64,000 bases of DNA from Podocnemis expansa (taxonomy: Eukaryota; Chordata; Testudines; Podocnemididae): positions 16,234,313 through 16,298,312 of the forward strand of contig ML681996.1 of NCBI GenBank assembly GCA_007922195.1, written 5' to 3'. Each line of letters starts with the position of its first letter. Position 1 is the stretch's first letter. The notes below the pieces were generated by a model. The model had not been told where the DNA came from and searched no databases. It was given only the letters and a program-made list of their open reading frames with translations. Made by a program: the position numbers and the translations under genes. Of the stretch, positions 37,101 through 49,100 are shown one piece after another.

Positions 37101-40100
37101 CCATCAGCTCAGCTAGATGGCTCACTGAACTGGTGGCCATGATGGCAGACACTCACTTGCACCAGATTCCCCAAGAATAAAGTTTCCTTGCAGGTACACC
37201 CTAAATTCTACCCCAAAGTAGTCCTGCAGTTTATCTAAATCAGTGCCTCCACTTGCATGTGTTCTGCCCCAAAACACATGCCACCCACACAGACAGGGTC
37301 CTGCATTCCTTTGATGTCCACTATGCACTTGCTTTCTTCCTCCACAGGACCCTCTCCTTTTGCACATTGCTAACTGATGCAAAGACTAAGCTGTCTCCTG
37401 CCAGCTAATCCCCAGATTGGGGCTCCATCTACACCAATGAATGCTCTACTCAATCCAGTGGGCCACCACCAGATGGAGTCACATTCTATGTGAGTGCAAG
37501 TAGCTACAGCAACCTATTTCGCAGATGTCCAACCACTGCAAAACATCTGTTGTGCAGCCTGGCACTCTGTCCAGACATTCATGTTCCATGGCACTATCGA
37601 CCAATCAACAGGTGCAGATGAAGTTGTAGGCCACACCATAGTATAGAGTGCATTTCCTCTGACATCTTCACACCCTCTGCTGTGATCGCTGCTTGCTACA
37701 CATCCATGTAGGCCATACATATAGGGACCATCACCTGAAGAGAAGGTTTACTTATGTGTAACTGGAGGTTCCTCAAGTCTTGTCATCCTTATTTGTGTTC
37801 TAATACCTGTCCTCCATTCCATCTACTATGGACTGGCTGTTCAGCGGCCAGAGAGACACTGGCATGGCATTGGTCCATGTGATGTATTATATACTTTCAG
37901 TTGTGAGCATGAGAGGATGCATGTCTTAAGTGTGGGTCAATAGATAATGCTAAGGAAAACTTCTAGACTCAGGTGCATGAATACCCATGTATGGAATACA
38001 GATAGTGGTTCTTGGAGATTTGTGATCCCTAATTACCACTAAGTAAGCCTCCTCTTACTTGTACTAGAAGTGTAACACAAACAAAGCCGTAAGTATAATG
38101 AAGGTCCATTCCACCTCTTAGGGCATCAGAATTTCAAAGTGATCCTCTCCTCCAGTTTGGTTCATTAAAAACTGATTTAATAAGTTGGATTGAAAACTCA
38201 GATCTGTGGCAGAAAAATGTTGTTGATTCTTGCTGAACCTATGGCTCCTGCTTCCAGAGAAAATAAGACTCAAACTAATGATGTTTCAAATGCCAAATGT
38301 ATTCACAATGGAAGATCAGCATTTGTTTTATAATCAGTACTGACCTTTGGAAAAGGATGCATGAAAAAGTATGCAATACGTCAGAGAGAATGCACTCCTG
38401 TTAACTTCTTTCATTCAGGCAATGTACTTTTAAATAATTAGAAATAACTTTTTGCCAGCCTTTAGATCATTTTCTGTTTGTTACACTGGGCTATAAGATA
38501 CATAATGAGGTCTTGGAACACTGCTGTAAACATCACACCAAACACCAAAGGGTCCCATGATAATTCATAAATTACAAGGAGGAAAAAAAAAAGTGATATG
38601 AGTACTGTGTCTTCTCTACTAATCCAACACTTGGAGTGCAGTTTTAATGCTGGAACTCATGGTAGAAATTACAGGGGTTATTAAAATTCAGTTCTAAATT
38701 TAAACATTTTATAATTAATAGTAAGAGAAGGATGGCTGCTATGCCATCATTGACATATTATTACTAATACTTTGGCTCTTGTCACCCACTCACAAACTAC
38801 ATAGATCATTTTCAAAGATATACATAGTCTTAGGGAACAGCATATACAGTGTGTACAAAGTGAAGTTTATTCAGGTTTCACATTACATTGCCTTAATGTG
38901 TGGTACATGTATAGTTTGGTGTTCTTCCTTGCATGATGTGGGGTAATTTGTTTCTCTAAACGGGTCATTCTGTATTAAATTTTAAAATAATAAATAAAAT
39001 GACAGGAAAGATGTGAAAACTGGGTTTCCAAATTCCATGGATTGCCATGGATGATATTAATGTCTGATATGGAATGTAATTTTGAAAATCTCTTAAAGAA
39101 TTACCACTATGGTGCCAGTTCTCAGTGCTGCCCTCCTAGTACCAGCAGTCATAACGGGACTGGGCCATCACATTTCACTTCAGTTAAATGTCCAAATTCT
39201 TCTTAATTTCTTAAAATGCATGAGCATTGATTGGCACCAAAAGAGGTGTGTAACGGCATCAAAGATTCCTTTTCTATAATGCAGCCATAGAGATCATGAA
39301 ACTCTGGCATTCTGTTTATTAATTTATTTTGACTGACTATAACAATAAATGATGAATACAAACAAATTCATTATTTAGATGGTACTTAAAATGTAGTGTA
39401 CACAAATGAGGATTTAAGCAGAGGTAGGAGCAGACCTAAAAGAAGAGAAGCAGGTAGGTACTAGGGTTTGTGAAGTATTTTGGCTGCTGCAATGATGAGC
39501 ATAGTTTTGGCCTGAAAGACTGACTGAACTAATGACGTTAGAAGTATAAAACCAAGTTTAGTGGGGGTCTGTACAGGCCCTTGGTACGATAGGGGCCCTT
39601 GGTATGATAATGGGTATGGAGGTGCCAATAAAATCCAAAGAGCAGAGAGCTAACCATAAATAATGAGCAACCAAATTGAAACCAGAGGGCCTGATTCAGT
39701 GTCTGGGTTCAGTCAGCAAAAACCTGAACATTTCTAATGGTTGAAAGTCTGCCGGGGGGGGGGCCCGCTACTGGTACAAGCAACCTGTAATTTCTATTCT
39801 CAGAGAGGAAAAGAGATCTGTGCAACACAGGAAATGAGTAGACTTGTTGGAGATGGGAAACAAGGCTAGTAAACCCAGAAAACGCACTCATTCAGCATAG
39901 CTTCTGTGAAGCTCTGGCTAAATTTAAAAGCTGCCCATCTGAAGGTTAAAACTGAAAACAAAGGGAAACAGAAGAATTATCATGTAAGAAACAGTAAATA
40001 GAAAAATAGGCAGTCTTTATAGTACAGAACAGAGGAGGAAAGCAAAAAGATCAAAAGAGAATTGTTGCATTTCTTTTGCCTTTAGCATAATTTGAGATTA

Positions 40101-43100
40101 AAGAAAATTAAGATGCTCAGAGAATTAAATTGAGACTTCCATTGAGACTTGAAAACAAAGGCAACTTTATGTTAATTTCTGTGCTACAGAGTACTACAGT
40201 TTACAGAAGAGGCAAATGTGTTGGCTATCCAAACTAGTATAAAATTGTATTGCATTTGCCAAGAGATGAAGATAATTAATGGCTAAAACTACTTTAATTG
40301 TAAATAGATCAGACATGAACATCTAACTTAAGAGCATTTATTGAAAAAAACAACAATGGACATATTCTCCGTCAACATTCATCCATTCTCCTTAAACTCT
40401 GAAAGCTAGTCTGCCACAAATTTAACTGTGCTGAAAACCTGAGATAGGAAAGAGTAAGTTGGTACTAAGTACCACTCATGATCAATCCTCCTTTTAGATG
40501 CTCATGTCACTGATCCAGATAAGGCCTGAGTTTCTATTAAAATTATTTTAAAATCTCCCAATGGCTTTAATGGAAGTTGGATAGCAACTAATTGGGGTAA
40601 TAAGGTGGTAATATATCTAAGGTGTGTTTTTGCTCATGAACACAAAATGGGGAGATAAAAGGCCAACAAAATAGATAACAAAAGAAACTTGAAGACAACA
40701 AAGTCTAACGTGTTATCTGTCTGTTGTCTGTCTTGCACTCTCTGGGAAGTTGAACTTTTTTGTATAATGTCAAACAATTTCTAGGGTGGCACACTGAAAA
40801 TTAACTCACAGAAGTCAAGAAAATTAACATCTTATGTTATCTGAAATGATTTCCTTCTCATTATTGCTGTTTCAAACCAAAGTAACTCATTCTGGATATT
40901 TGCCAGCAAATACATAATGACCTTAGTAACAGGGTAATTGGAAGTATACTTTGGCTGTTTGATGTTAGAAATATAAAAAATTAGAATATTAACTGTTACC
41001 TAATTATTTACATACAGAACAGTTGAAATAATTGGTAAAATTATCTGTTCTTTTTCAGAGAATTCTTAGTACCATATGCTATTATCAAATAGGATCTATG
41101 TTATTTTTTAATCATTTTTGGGAGATGGGTAGCTTGTAAATGAGGTATGTTGCCAGTAAAATAGCTAATGCATTTTAGCATGATGATTTATGCACCATAT
41201 AATTGATTATGACAGATGGTCTTAAATGTAGCTATAAATAAAATGGTAGGTGTTTACTTTGGGAGCATTTATAGTCTAGGAAAATGTGGTGATGTGCCAG
41301 GTTCTTCCTGCCTTTTAAAATTTTCTTTGAAAGTGGGATTCTGACTCTTTTCATAGGCACTGAGTTGGTTTACTGTTGTTACATTTCAGGATCATCTCTC
41401 TTCTAAATACTTACTGTATATATTCACACCTAAGCCAAGATTTTTGTGCCTGAAAATTACCCTTAAAACAAGCAGTCAGTTTATACGCGGGTCAATATGG
41501 TACACATCCCCAGCTCAGAATTTTCACAGTAAGTCTACAGCCCTTAGCATTCACTGAGCATGCTCTGGGCTGGAGTCCACAGAGTGGCCGTGTTGGGGAG
41601 TCCGCCTCTGGGCTGGGGTTGGAGGAGGAGGAGATCCTGGCATCTGCAGTAGCCAGGTACGGGAACTCAGGGGTGAGGGAGAGGGGATTGTCGCCCTGGG
41701 GGGGGGAGCCAGTGTCAGGGCCTTGGGGGTTGGGGGTGTCTGGGAGCCTGGGGAAAATGGCATCGGGGGCTGGGGGGTGTCCAGGGAAGCGGTGTCAGGG
41801 GTGTCAGGGGAAGAGGTGGCAGAGGCAGTGGGGGTGTCAATGGAATTGGCCACAGGGGTGGCAGGGCTGTTGGAGCAAGCGGCGGCAGGGTTGTTGGGGG
41901 AAGCGGTGGGAGGGCAGCAGGGGTGCCGGGGAAAAGCGGGAAGAGCAGCAGAAGCAGTTTGGGGGATATGGACAGTGTCAGGGTCTCCGGGGGAAGCCAG
42001 CAGTGTCGGGTGGGGGGTTAGCAGCTGGGGCCACAGGTGAACCTCGGCTTATATGCTGGTCACTCACTTTTACTATTTTGGGGCTCGGCTGGTTGGCTTA
42101 TGCGTGGATCGGCTTATCCACAAGTATATACCGTAGCTCTTTAATGAGGAAGGCAGAGTTGCATCAATCAAAGTTTTTGAAAGACACAGTTATAAAGTCA
42201 CTGTGGAATTACAGACTATAGAAGGCTATTGCTAGTCTGCCCCATCATTATCATTTCTGAAAAAATACAAAAATCTATGCACAAAAATCTGGACTAATGT
42301 GCCTATAAATCAGTCATTTCTTGTATGTAAATTTTGCCTCCCGCTCACAGAATATTAGTGAATAAAGGAGATACTATTGTAATCTTCCTTCCAGTACCTG
42401 TTTGCAGGAAAAGAGTTTCTGCTAGTGAAGTCTGCAGTACTGACCAATTCCAAACAGGTTACTGCTATGATGTATCCATGTGTGTGGACTGGCATTTTTT
42501 ATTTTCCTTTGCTGTCTAGAAGGTGGGGGTCTTTAGAGACACAAGGCCAAACTTTCTGGCCCCAGTTTTGTGTGGTAATGAGCACCTAATATTCAAAAGA
42601 GTTCAGTACCATATATTGTACCCAACAAATTCTTCTGAAAATCTGACCACTGATTTTGGTGCCTTAACGGGGGCTGAGCAGTTTGAAAATCTGCTTTCAT
42701 TCATGATCACTGAGTTCTTCAAAATTCAGGCCTTATTGTCTTCCAAACACGTCATTTAAGGAACATTCCCCTGCTCTGTCCCAGCCCATCTCATTCTCGA
42801 GAATTACTGAACCTACAATCCATTGAGTGATATTGTATTTAATTCTTTAAATTCTCATGGCAATGCAGACTGAAAGCTTGTAGTAATTAGTTTATATGAA
42901 GTTGGATAACATTATAAATTCAGATTAATATTGAATGTAGTAATATTGCTAGAGGAAATGAACAAATGTTTATGAAAATGTCTTTCGTTCTCAAAACTTC
43001 TCAATATATTACAGTTTTTTCAAAATGTCTATGAATTCACCTAGGCATTTTCTGAAAATGTTGTCTGTATTTAATACTCACTCAGGATCATGGAAACCTA

Positions 43101-46100
43101 TCCATCCTGGGTGCATCTGAAGGATTTAAGGTGGGAAGCCTTAGCTTTGTTTCTTCTAATATTTAAATCAGGGCTGGTCTTCCTCCTTCCCAAAACCTAT
43201 GAGATATTTAAATAAGTTTGGTACAAGATTAAGACATGACATAGAACCAAAGAATTGAAGCTTGCCTCCTTAGTTAAATCCCCCCTACTGAATTTATGAT
43301 TCAGCCAGTTGTTGAGTTCTACCACTTCTGCACAAAAGCAATGAAGGCACATATAAAAAGGAACTTAGATTGTGAAGATATAGTCTCTGAGGTCTCTATA
43401 GCTTCCTTCTAGATCCTGTGCTCAGGTTTATCTGGACCCTTTAAATCTCCTATACACACTGGACACTGGCACCAAAGTCACAGTGACACTTGTTAACTTT
43501 CTGCTGCCTCCTCCATTTTTGGAACTGGGTTACTAACCTTTCTGTTTATCATCTCCAAGTACCAAATCTACTTCATTTTTTAGGAATGTGAAAAAAAAAA
43601 CAAAAAACCAAAACCTTTAAACACCTTGCCCACCTTGTCTGAGGGAAAAATTCTTTTCTAACCCACAAAAGATAATCTGATTAGATCAAAAAAAAAATTG
43701 GAAACTGTGGAGTGGATGAAGCAACTTTCGGTAGCAAGAAATGGCTACTGCATGCCCAGGGATTCTTAAACATATGGGGGAAGAGGATTTGCTGGGGCCC
43801 ATCAGCTCCACACAGCACTTGACCATTGGGGTCTGGTAAATGTTCTCTATTGTCTTCACTGAAGCCCCTGCTCCCACCTATGATTCTCATTTGTATTCTC
43901 AACAAGGGAAGAAATTGTGGGGGTGAGGGGTTGGAGGGGAGACTTGGTGCCAGAGGGCATACCATCTGATCAGTATTCTGAGAGGGAAGTCCTGCCAGTG
44001 GAATCAAATAAAGACGTTTCCTGATAAGAGGAGAAGAGACATTCTTAGGCTTTAACCCTGCAAGCAGCCTTTAAGCTTTTCTGGGCTTGGTCCTTTACTA
44101 TTCACTATAGTTGGGCCCCAGGCCTCATTGGGGTGGGAGCTTCTGGGAACTACCATGGTAAATATATGAGAGTTGAAAGTTTAGGGAAATTGTAGTCTTA
44201 TTCAAATATTTGGAAGAGATTCTTCAAGTTGATTGGCTTTTCCTCTAAATTCAAAATGATATGTGCAAATGTGAGTGTATTTGGTTAGTCACTTAAAAAA
44301 AATCAAAAGATATTTATTATTATGTTATAGGAAGAATGGGTAGTGACTCCTTGCAGTTAGGATGGCTAATATTTTTCACTATAAAGGATTCCTATGGCTT
44401 TGTTTTGTGTTAATGACGTCTCATGCTTCCATTGTTTGCATCAAGTATTTGATATTTGTCAGGGAGCAGCCTTGGAGCTAAAAAATGCCATATTTGTCCC
44501 TCTGAAGTTCAGTTTAACTTTGACCAGAGGTGTGTCTGTGTCCATGTGTGAATGCACATGGAGATATTGGGTCCATGTGCCCAGGCTACATTGAATTAGT
44601 ATCCTAAGAAGAAGAGGGCACAATTTTGCTTTTTCACCTTTGCTGTTCTTGATCCTCGGGCTGGTTATGGATGTATTGGCTTTGCGTATAACTTAAAGGA
44701 GTTTCACAATTACTCTGTTTTGTAATACTTTGATGGCCCTATGATCAGGGTTTGGTGAAATGCACTTACATGTTGCCCACGTCCTCCTTTATTGTACTAT
44801 ATGCCCTGTGGCAGGATTTATGGATTTACGTCACAGCATAAGAGTACTCAGATGGTTTGATAAACTAGCGCTGCATAACTTTTTTGCAAAAGAAATAGAA
44901 AAGGGCCAAGAATTTGGCCTGGTATATGTTTGTGTCCTTTTTAATGGGTAATTTTATTTTATACCAGTAAATTAGTCCAGATTTTGGTGACTGGAAAGAG
45001 AAAATTTGCCATGACTGAAATTTGATATTTATAGTTTTGGTTACATACTCTTTTGGGCAAGGAATTTATCTGTTTGTACAGTGCCTTGCACTTTAGGTGC
45101 TACCATAATATAAAGGTTAAATTGTATTTAAATGCACACTTGGCTAAAATCTAACTTTTGCATTAGATAGTATATAGTTTAGTTACATATTTTATGTCCT
45201 TTCAGATGGGTCCATCAAAAGTAAAATAAGTTATTTTAAATACTTTGTTTGTGACTCAACTGGGTGTGCATCAGGAGCGTCGTTGCTCCTCGGAAAGACC
45301 CAGGCCCAGGGTTCAGGCCTCAGCACCAGCCCATCCCCCTGTCCCTGATCCAGAGTCAGGGCCCCAGGATCCTGTCACTGTCAACGCAACCTCCAATCCC
45401 TGGCCAGGGACAAAGCCAGGCCAAGGCAGTGACTGCCATGGGCGGTCTGGGCCAGGAGAGGCAGGCACTGCCACAGCTGGCTTGGCCCTGGATAGCCAGC
45501 CAGGAGAGGGAGGCACCACTGCAGCTGGGCCATTCCCGGGTACCTGGCCGAAGACAGGGCTGGGAGAGGCACGGGATCCTCCAGCCATTCAGGGCACTGG
45601 TGCCAGGACTCAGGGCACATGCCCTGTGTGGCAGGTGCCAGCAACGCCCCTGGTGTGTGCTGCTTGAAATGGAAACCTATTTGGAACATAACAGCAAAAA
45701 GTGTTGGGGTGGAAGATCTGCAGTCAAGTGACTAATTTTAGTATTCACTTGACCTGTAAAACAGGTACAGAGCTGTGTTTTAAAATTCGAAGAGATCTAT
45801 GTTATTGCCTAGGCTTTATGTTACCTACAAGGACCTGTAGTTTGCTTTAGTTTTTTCAAGTCTGTTGATTTTTCTTTTCACACTTTTGACCTTTTTCAGA
45901 GCGCCCTCTGCACTACACAGAGAATGTGCTGGAACAAGTTCTTCACTGGAGTTCATTACCTGAGCCTGGCTCTGCATATCTTGTAATAAAGAGGTTTCTA
46001 ACAGCAGACACAATAAATCTCTACTGTGGTATGTACAACTATTTTTGGAAAAATCAGTTTTATGTGACAGAACCAACACGGCATGAACTCACTAACTGTT

Positions 46101-49100
46101 TTTCTGATAGTTACGTGTCTAAAGTACCACTGGAATATCTGAGGAGCTCTTGATATACAATACCGTATCAAAACCAATGGTTCCACTGAACTGCTCTGAA
46201 CAAGTGGGTTTATGGTGGTCTTGTTTTCCCCACAGTGTAAAATCCACTGTTTGAAAACATCCAGTAAATAAAAACTATGTCAATAGTTCTTAAACTGTGA
46301 TCAGCATACCACTGTTGGCCAAGAGAGTGCTTCTAGGTAGTCTTTGTTGCTTGCTGATTCTTGTAGCCCTAGCCCAGTCAAGGCCTATCATGATTTTTCA
46401 TAGCCTAGTCAAGGTCTAACTAGATTTTCCTGATGATATTTTTGACCAATGAAAATAAAATAAAGCCTTTCTACCTTAGGTAATAGAATCTAAAATAGAA
46501 TAGAATATACTGGGTAATAGAATAGACAGGGAGGGACTTCTATCTAGACCAACCCCTTGTCTTTTTGGTATAAAATTATAGATCGTATATCGTGATGACA
46601 CCAAATTGGAGCACTAGAGCAAATTTAGGACAACAGAACCAAACTTCAAAACAGATTAGTCCCTAGGGCACTGGGAGTAGTAGGTAGAAAGAGAATATTA
46701 GGGATGATGTCCAGGGACATGAATAGCTCAGATGTAAAATCATAGAATGGTTTTACTATATATAGGGAGATGTGATCTAGCAGTTACAGCTGCAGTCATC
46801 TCTTGTTCAGTGAATTTTTCATTGTGTTTGTTTCAGGGAAAGTGAGGGATTTGAAGATTGATTTATGAGATGAATCTCTATGTTGGATGATTTGTAACCA
46901 AAAAAAAAAAAAAGTTTGAAAAGCAGTGCATTATGGATTTAAAGATTATATGATGATGTTTGTTTCTATCTAACCTAGTGTGGATGGAACACACCTCGGG
47001 TCCTCTACCAGAGGCCTGGGAGTTTGAGGGTTCTGCGCAGTATCTTAGCTGTTCCTAGCACTGCACTCTTCTGGACAGAGAGCTCTGATGTTGTTCCTGG
47101 GATCTGTTGGAGCCACTCTCCCAGCTTAGGAGTCACAGCCCCGAGTGCTCCTACCACCACTGGGACCACTTTGGCCTTTACTTTCCACATCCACTCTAGT
47201 TCCTCTTTCAGGCGCTCGCACTTTTCCAGCTTCTCATACTTCTTCTTCCTGATGTTGCTGTCACTTGGCACTGCTACATCTATCACCACTGCTGTCTTCT
47301 GGTCCTTGTCTATTACCATGATGTCTGGTTGATTGGCCAGTACCTGCCTGTCTGTCTGGATCTGGAAGTCTCACAGAATCTTACCCCTGTTATTCTCCAT
47401 GACCTTCTGTGGAATCTCCCATCTGGTCTTGGGAGGGTCTAGCCCATACACTGTGCAGATGTTCCTGTACACAATGCCAGCTACTTGGTTGTGTCGTTCA
47501 GTGTGTGCTGTTCCTGCCTGCATCTTATATCCTGCCACTATGTGTTGGACTGTCTCTGAGGCCTCTCTGCACAGTCTGCACCTTGGGTCCTGTCTAGTGT
47601 GGTAGACCCCTGCTTCAATGGATCTGGTGCTCAGTGCCTGTTCTTGTGCTGCTATGATCAGTGCCTCAGTGCTGTCTTTTAGTCCAGCCTTTTCCAGCCA
47701 CTGGTAGGTTTTCCCAATGTCAGCCACCTCAGCTATCTGTCGATGGTACATCCCATGCAGGGTCTTGTCTTGCCATGGCACTTCTTCTGCTTGATCTCCC
47801 TCCCATGTCTGCTGCTGCTGCCTCAGGCATTCTCTCAGCAGCTCATCTTTGGGTGCCATCTTACTGATGTACTCTTGGATGCTCTGGGTTTCGTCCAGGA
47901 CAGTGGCTTTGACTCTCACCAAACCCCGCCTGCCTTCTTTCCGGTTGGTGTACGGCCTCTGGGTGTTGGATTTGGGGTGGAAACCTCCATACATTCTGAG
48001 GAGCTTCCGGGTCTTCACATCGGCAGCCTGTATGTCCTCCTTTGGCCAGCTCACTATACCGGCAGGGTATCTGATGACTGGCAGGGCATACCTGTTGATG
48101 GCATGGATCTTGTTCTTCCCATTGAGCTGGCTCTTCAGGACCTGTCTTATCCTTTGGTGGTACTTGGATGTTGCTGTCTTCCTTGCCTCGTCGTCATGGT
48201 TCCCATGTGACTGTGGGATGCCAAGGTACTTGTAGCTGGTCTGTATGTCTGCTATGTGGCCTGCTGGTAGTTATCGGTCTTGACTACCTTCCCTCTCTTT
48301 ACTAGCATCTGGCCCCACTTCTCCAGTCCGAATGACATCCCAATATCCTCACTGTAGATCCGTGTCAGGTGGATTAGTGAGTCGATGTCTCATTCATTCT
48401 TAGCACACAGCTTGATGTCATCCATGTAGAGGAGGTGGCTAATGGTAGTTCCACTCTTGAACTTGTATCCGTATCCAGTCCTTGTGATTATCTGGCTGAG
48501 GGGGTTCAAGCCAATGCAGACCAGCAGCGGGGACAGTGCATCACCTTGGTATATGCCACACCTGATGGCCACTTGTGCAAGCTGTCTTGAGTTGACTTCC
48601 AGTGTTGTCTTCCACAGTCCCATTGAGTTCTTGAGGAAGGTCCTTAGTGTCCTGTTGACTTTGTATAGCACCAGACATTCACAGATCCATGTGTGCGGCA
48701 TTGAGTCGTAGGCTTTCCTGTAGTCAATCCAGGCTGTGCTCAGATTGGTCTGTCTAGACCTTAAGTCTTGGGCAACTGCTCTGTCTATGAGCAACTGGTG
48801 TTTTGAGCCTCTGGTGTTGTTCCCAATGCCCTTCTGAGCTGTGCTCATGTACTCACCCATGTGGTCCTGTAGCTTGGCGGCTATGATGCCTGATAGGACT
48901 TTCCATGTTGTGGGGAGGCAGGTTATTGGCTGGTAGTTGGACGGTGCTGTTCCCTTGTGGGGGGTCTTTCATAATCAGCACTGTCCTTCCTTGTGTTAGC
49001 CAGTCTGGGTGGGAGCCTGCTGCTAGCAGCTGGTTCATCTGTGCTGCTAGGCGTTCATGCACTGCTGTTAGTTTCTTTAGCCAGTAGATGTGGATCATGT

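Larger units (their letters stand above)
32841..38062 (+). mobile_element. DIRS-like tyrosine-recombinase retrotransposon, copy B, near full length
   Basis: Starts AAGTTCTTTGAGTAATGGTC with a leader like that of copy A. It carries a gag-like part (about 33400-34750), RT and RNase H remnants (about 34980-36400), tyrosine recombinase remnants (about 36760-37700) and a 3' end TAACTGGAGGTTCCTCAAG ... AAGTAAGCCTCCTCTT like copy A. All are in + orientation and in the order of DIRS elements. The 5.2-kb length is near that of complete elements. Stops and shifts every 50-100 codons show it has long been inactive. It fills the start of the 13.1-kb intron after exon G. Confidence 0.8.

Noticed and set aside
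41551..42221. A 200-codon frame on + and a 100-codon frame on -
   Set aside because: Gly-rich or Pro/Ser-rich translation of the G-rich repeats in a TIR element.
45245..45731. Frames of 140 and 155 codons
   Set aside because: Second GC-rich hAT copy; no conserved protein motif and no splice signals.
47849..48235. Frames of up to 155 codons on + at 47.0-49.7 kb
   Set aside because: Shadows of the antisense LINE reading frames.
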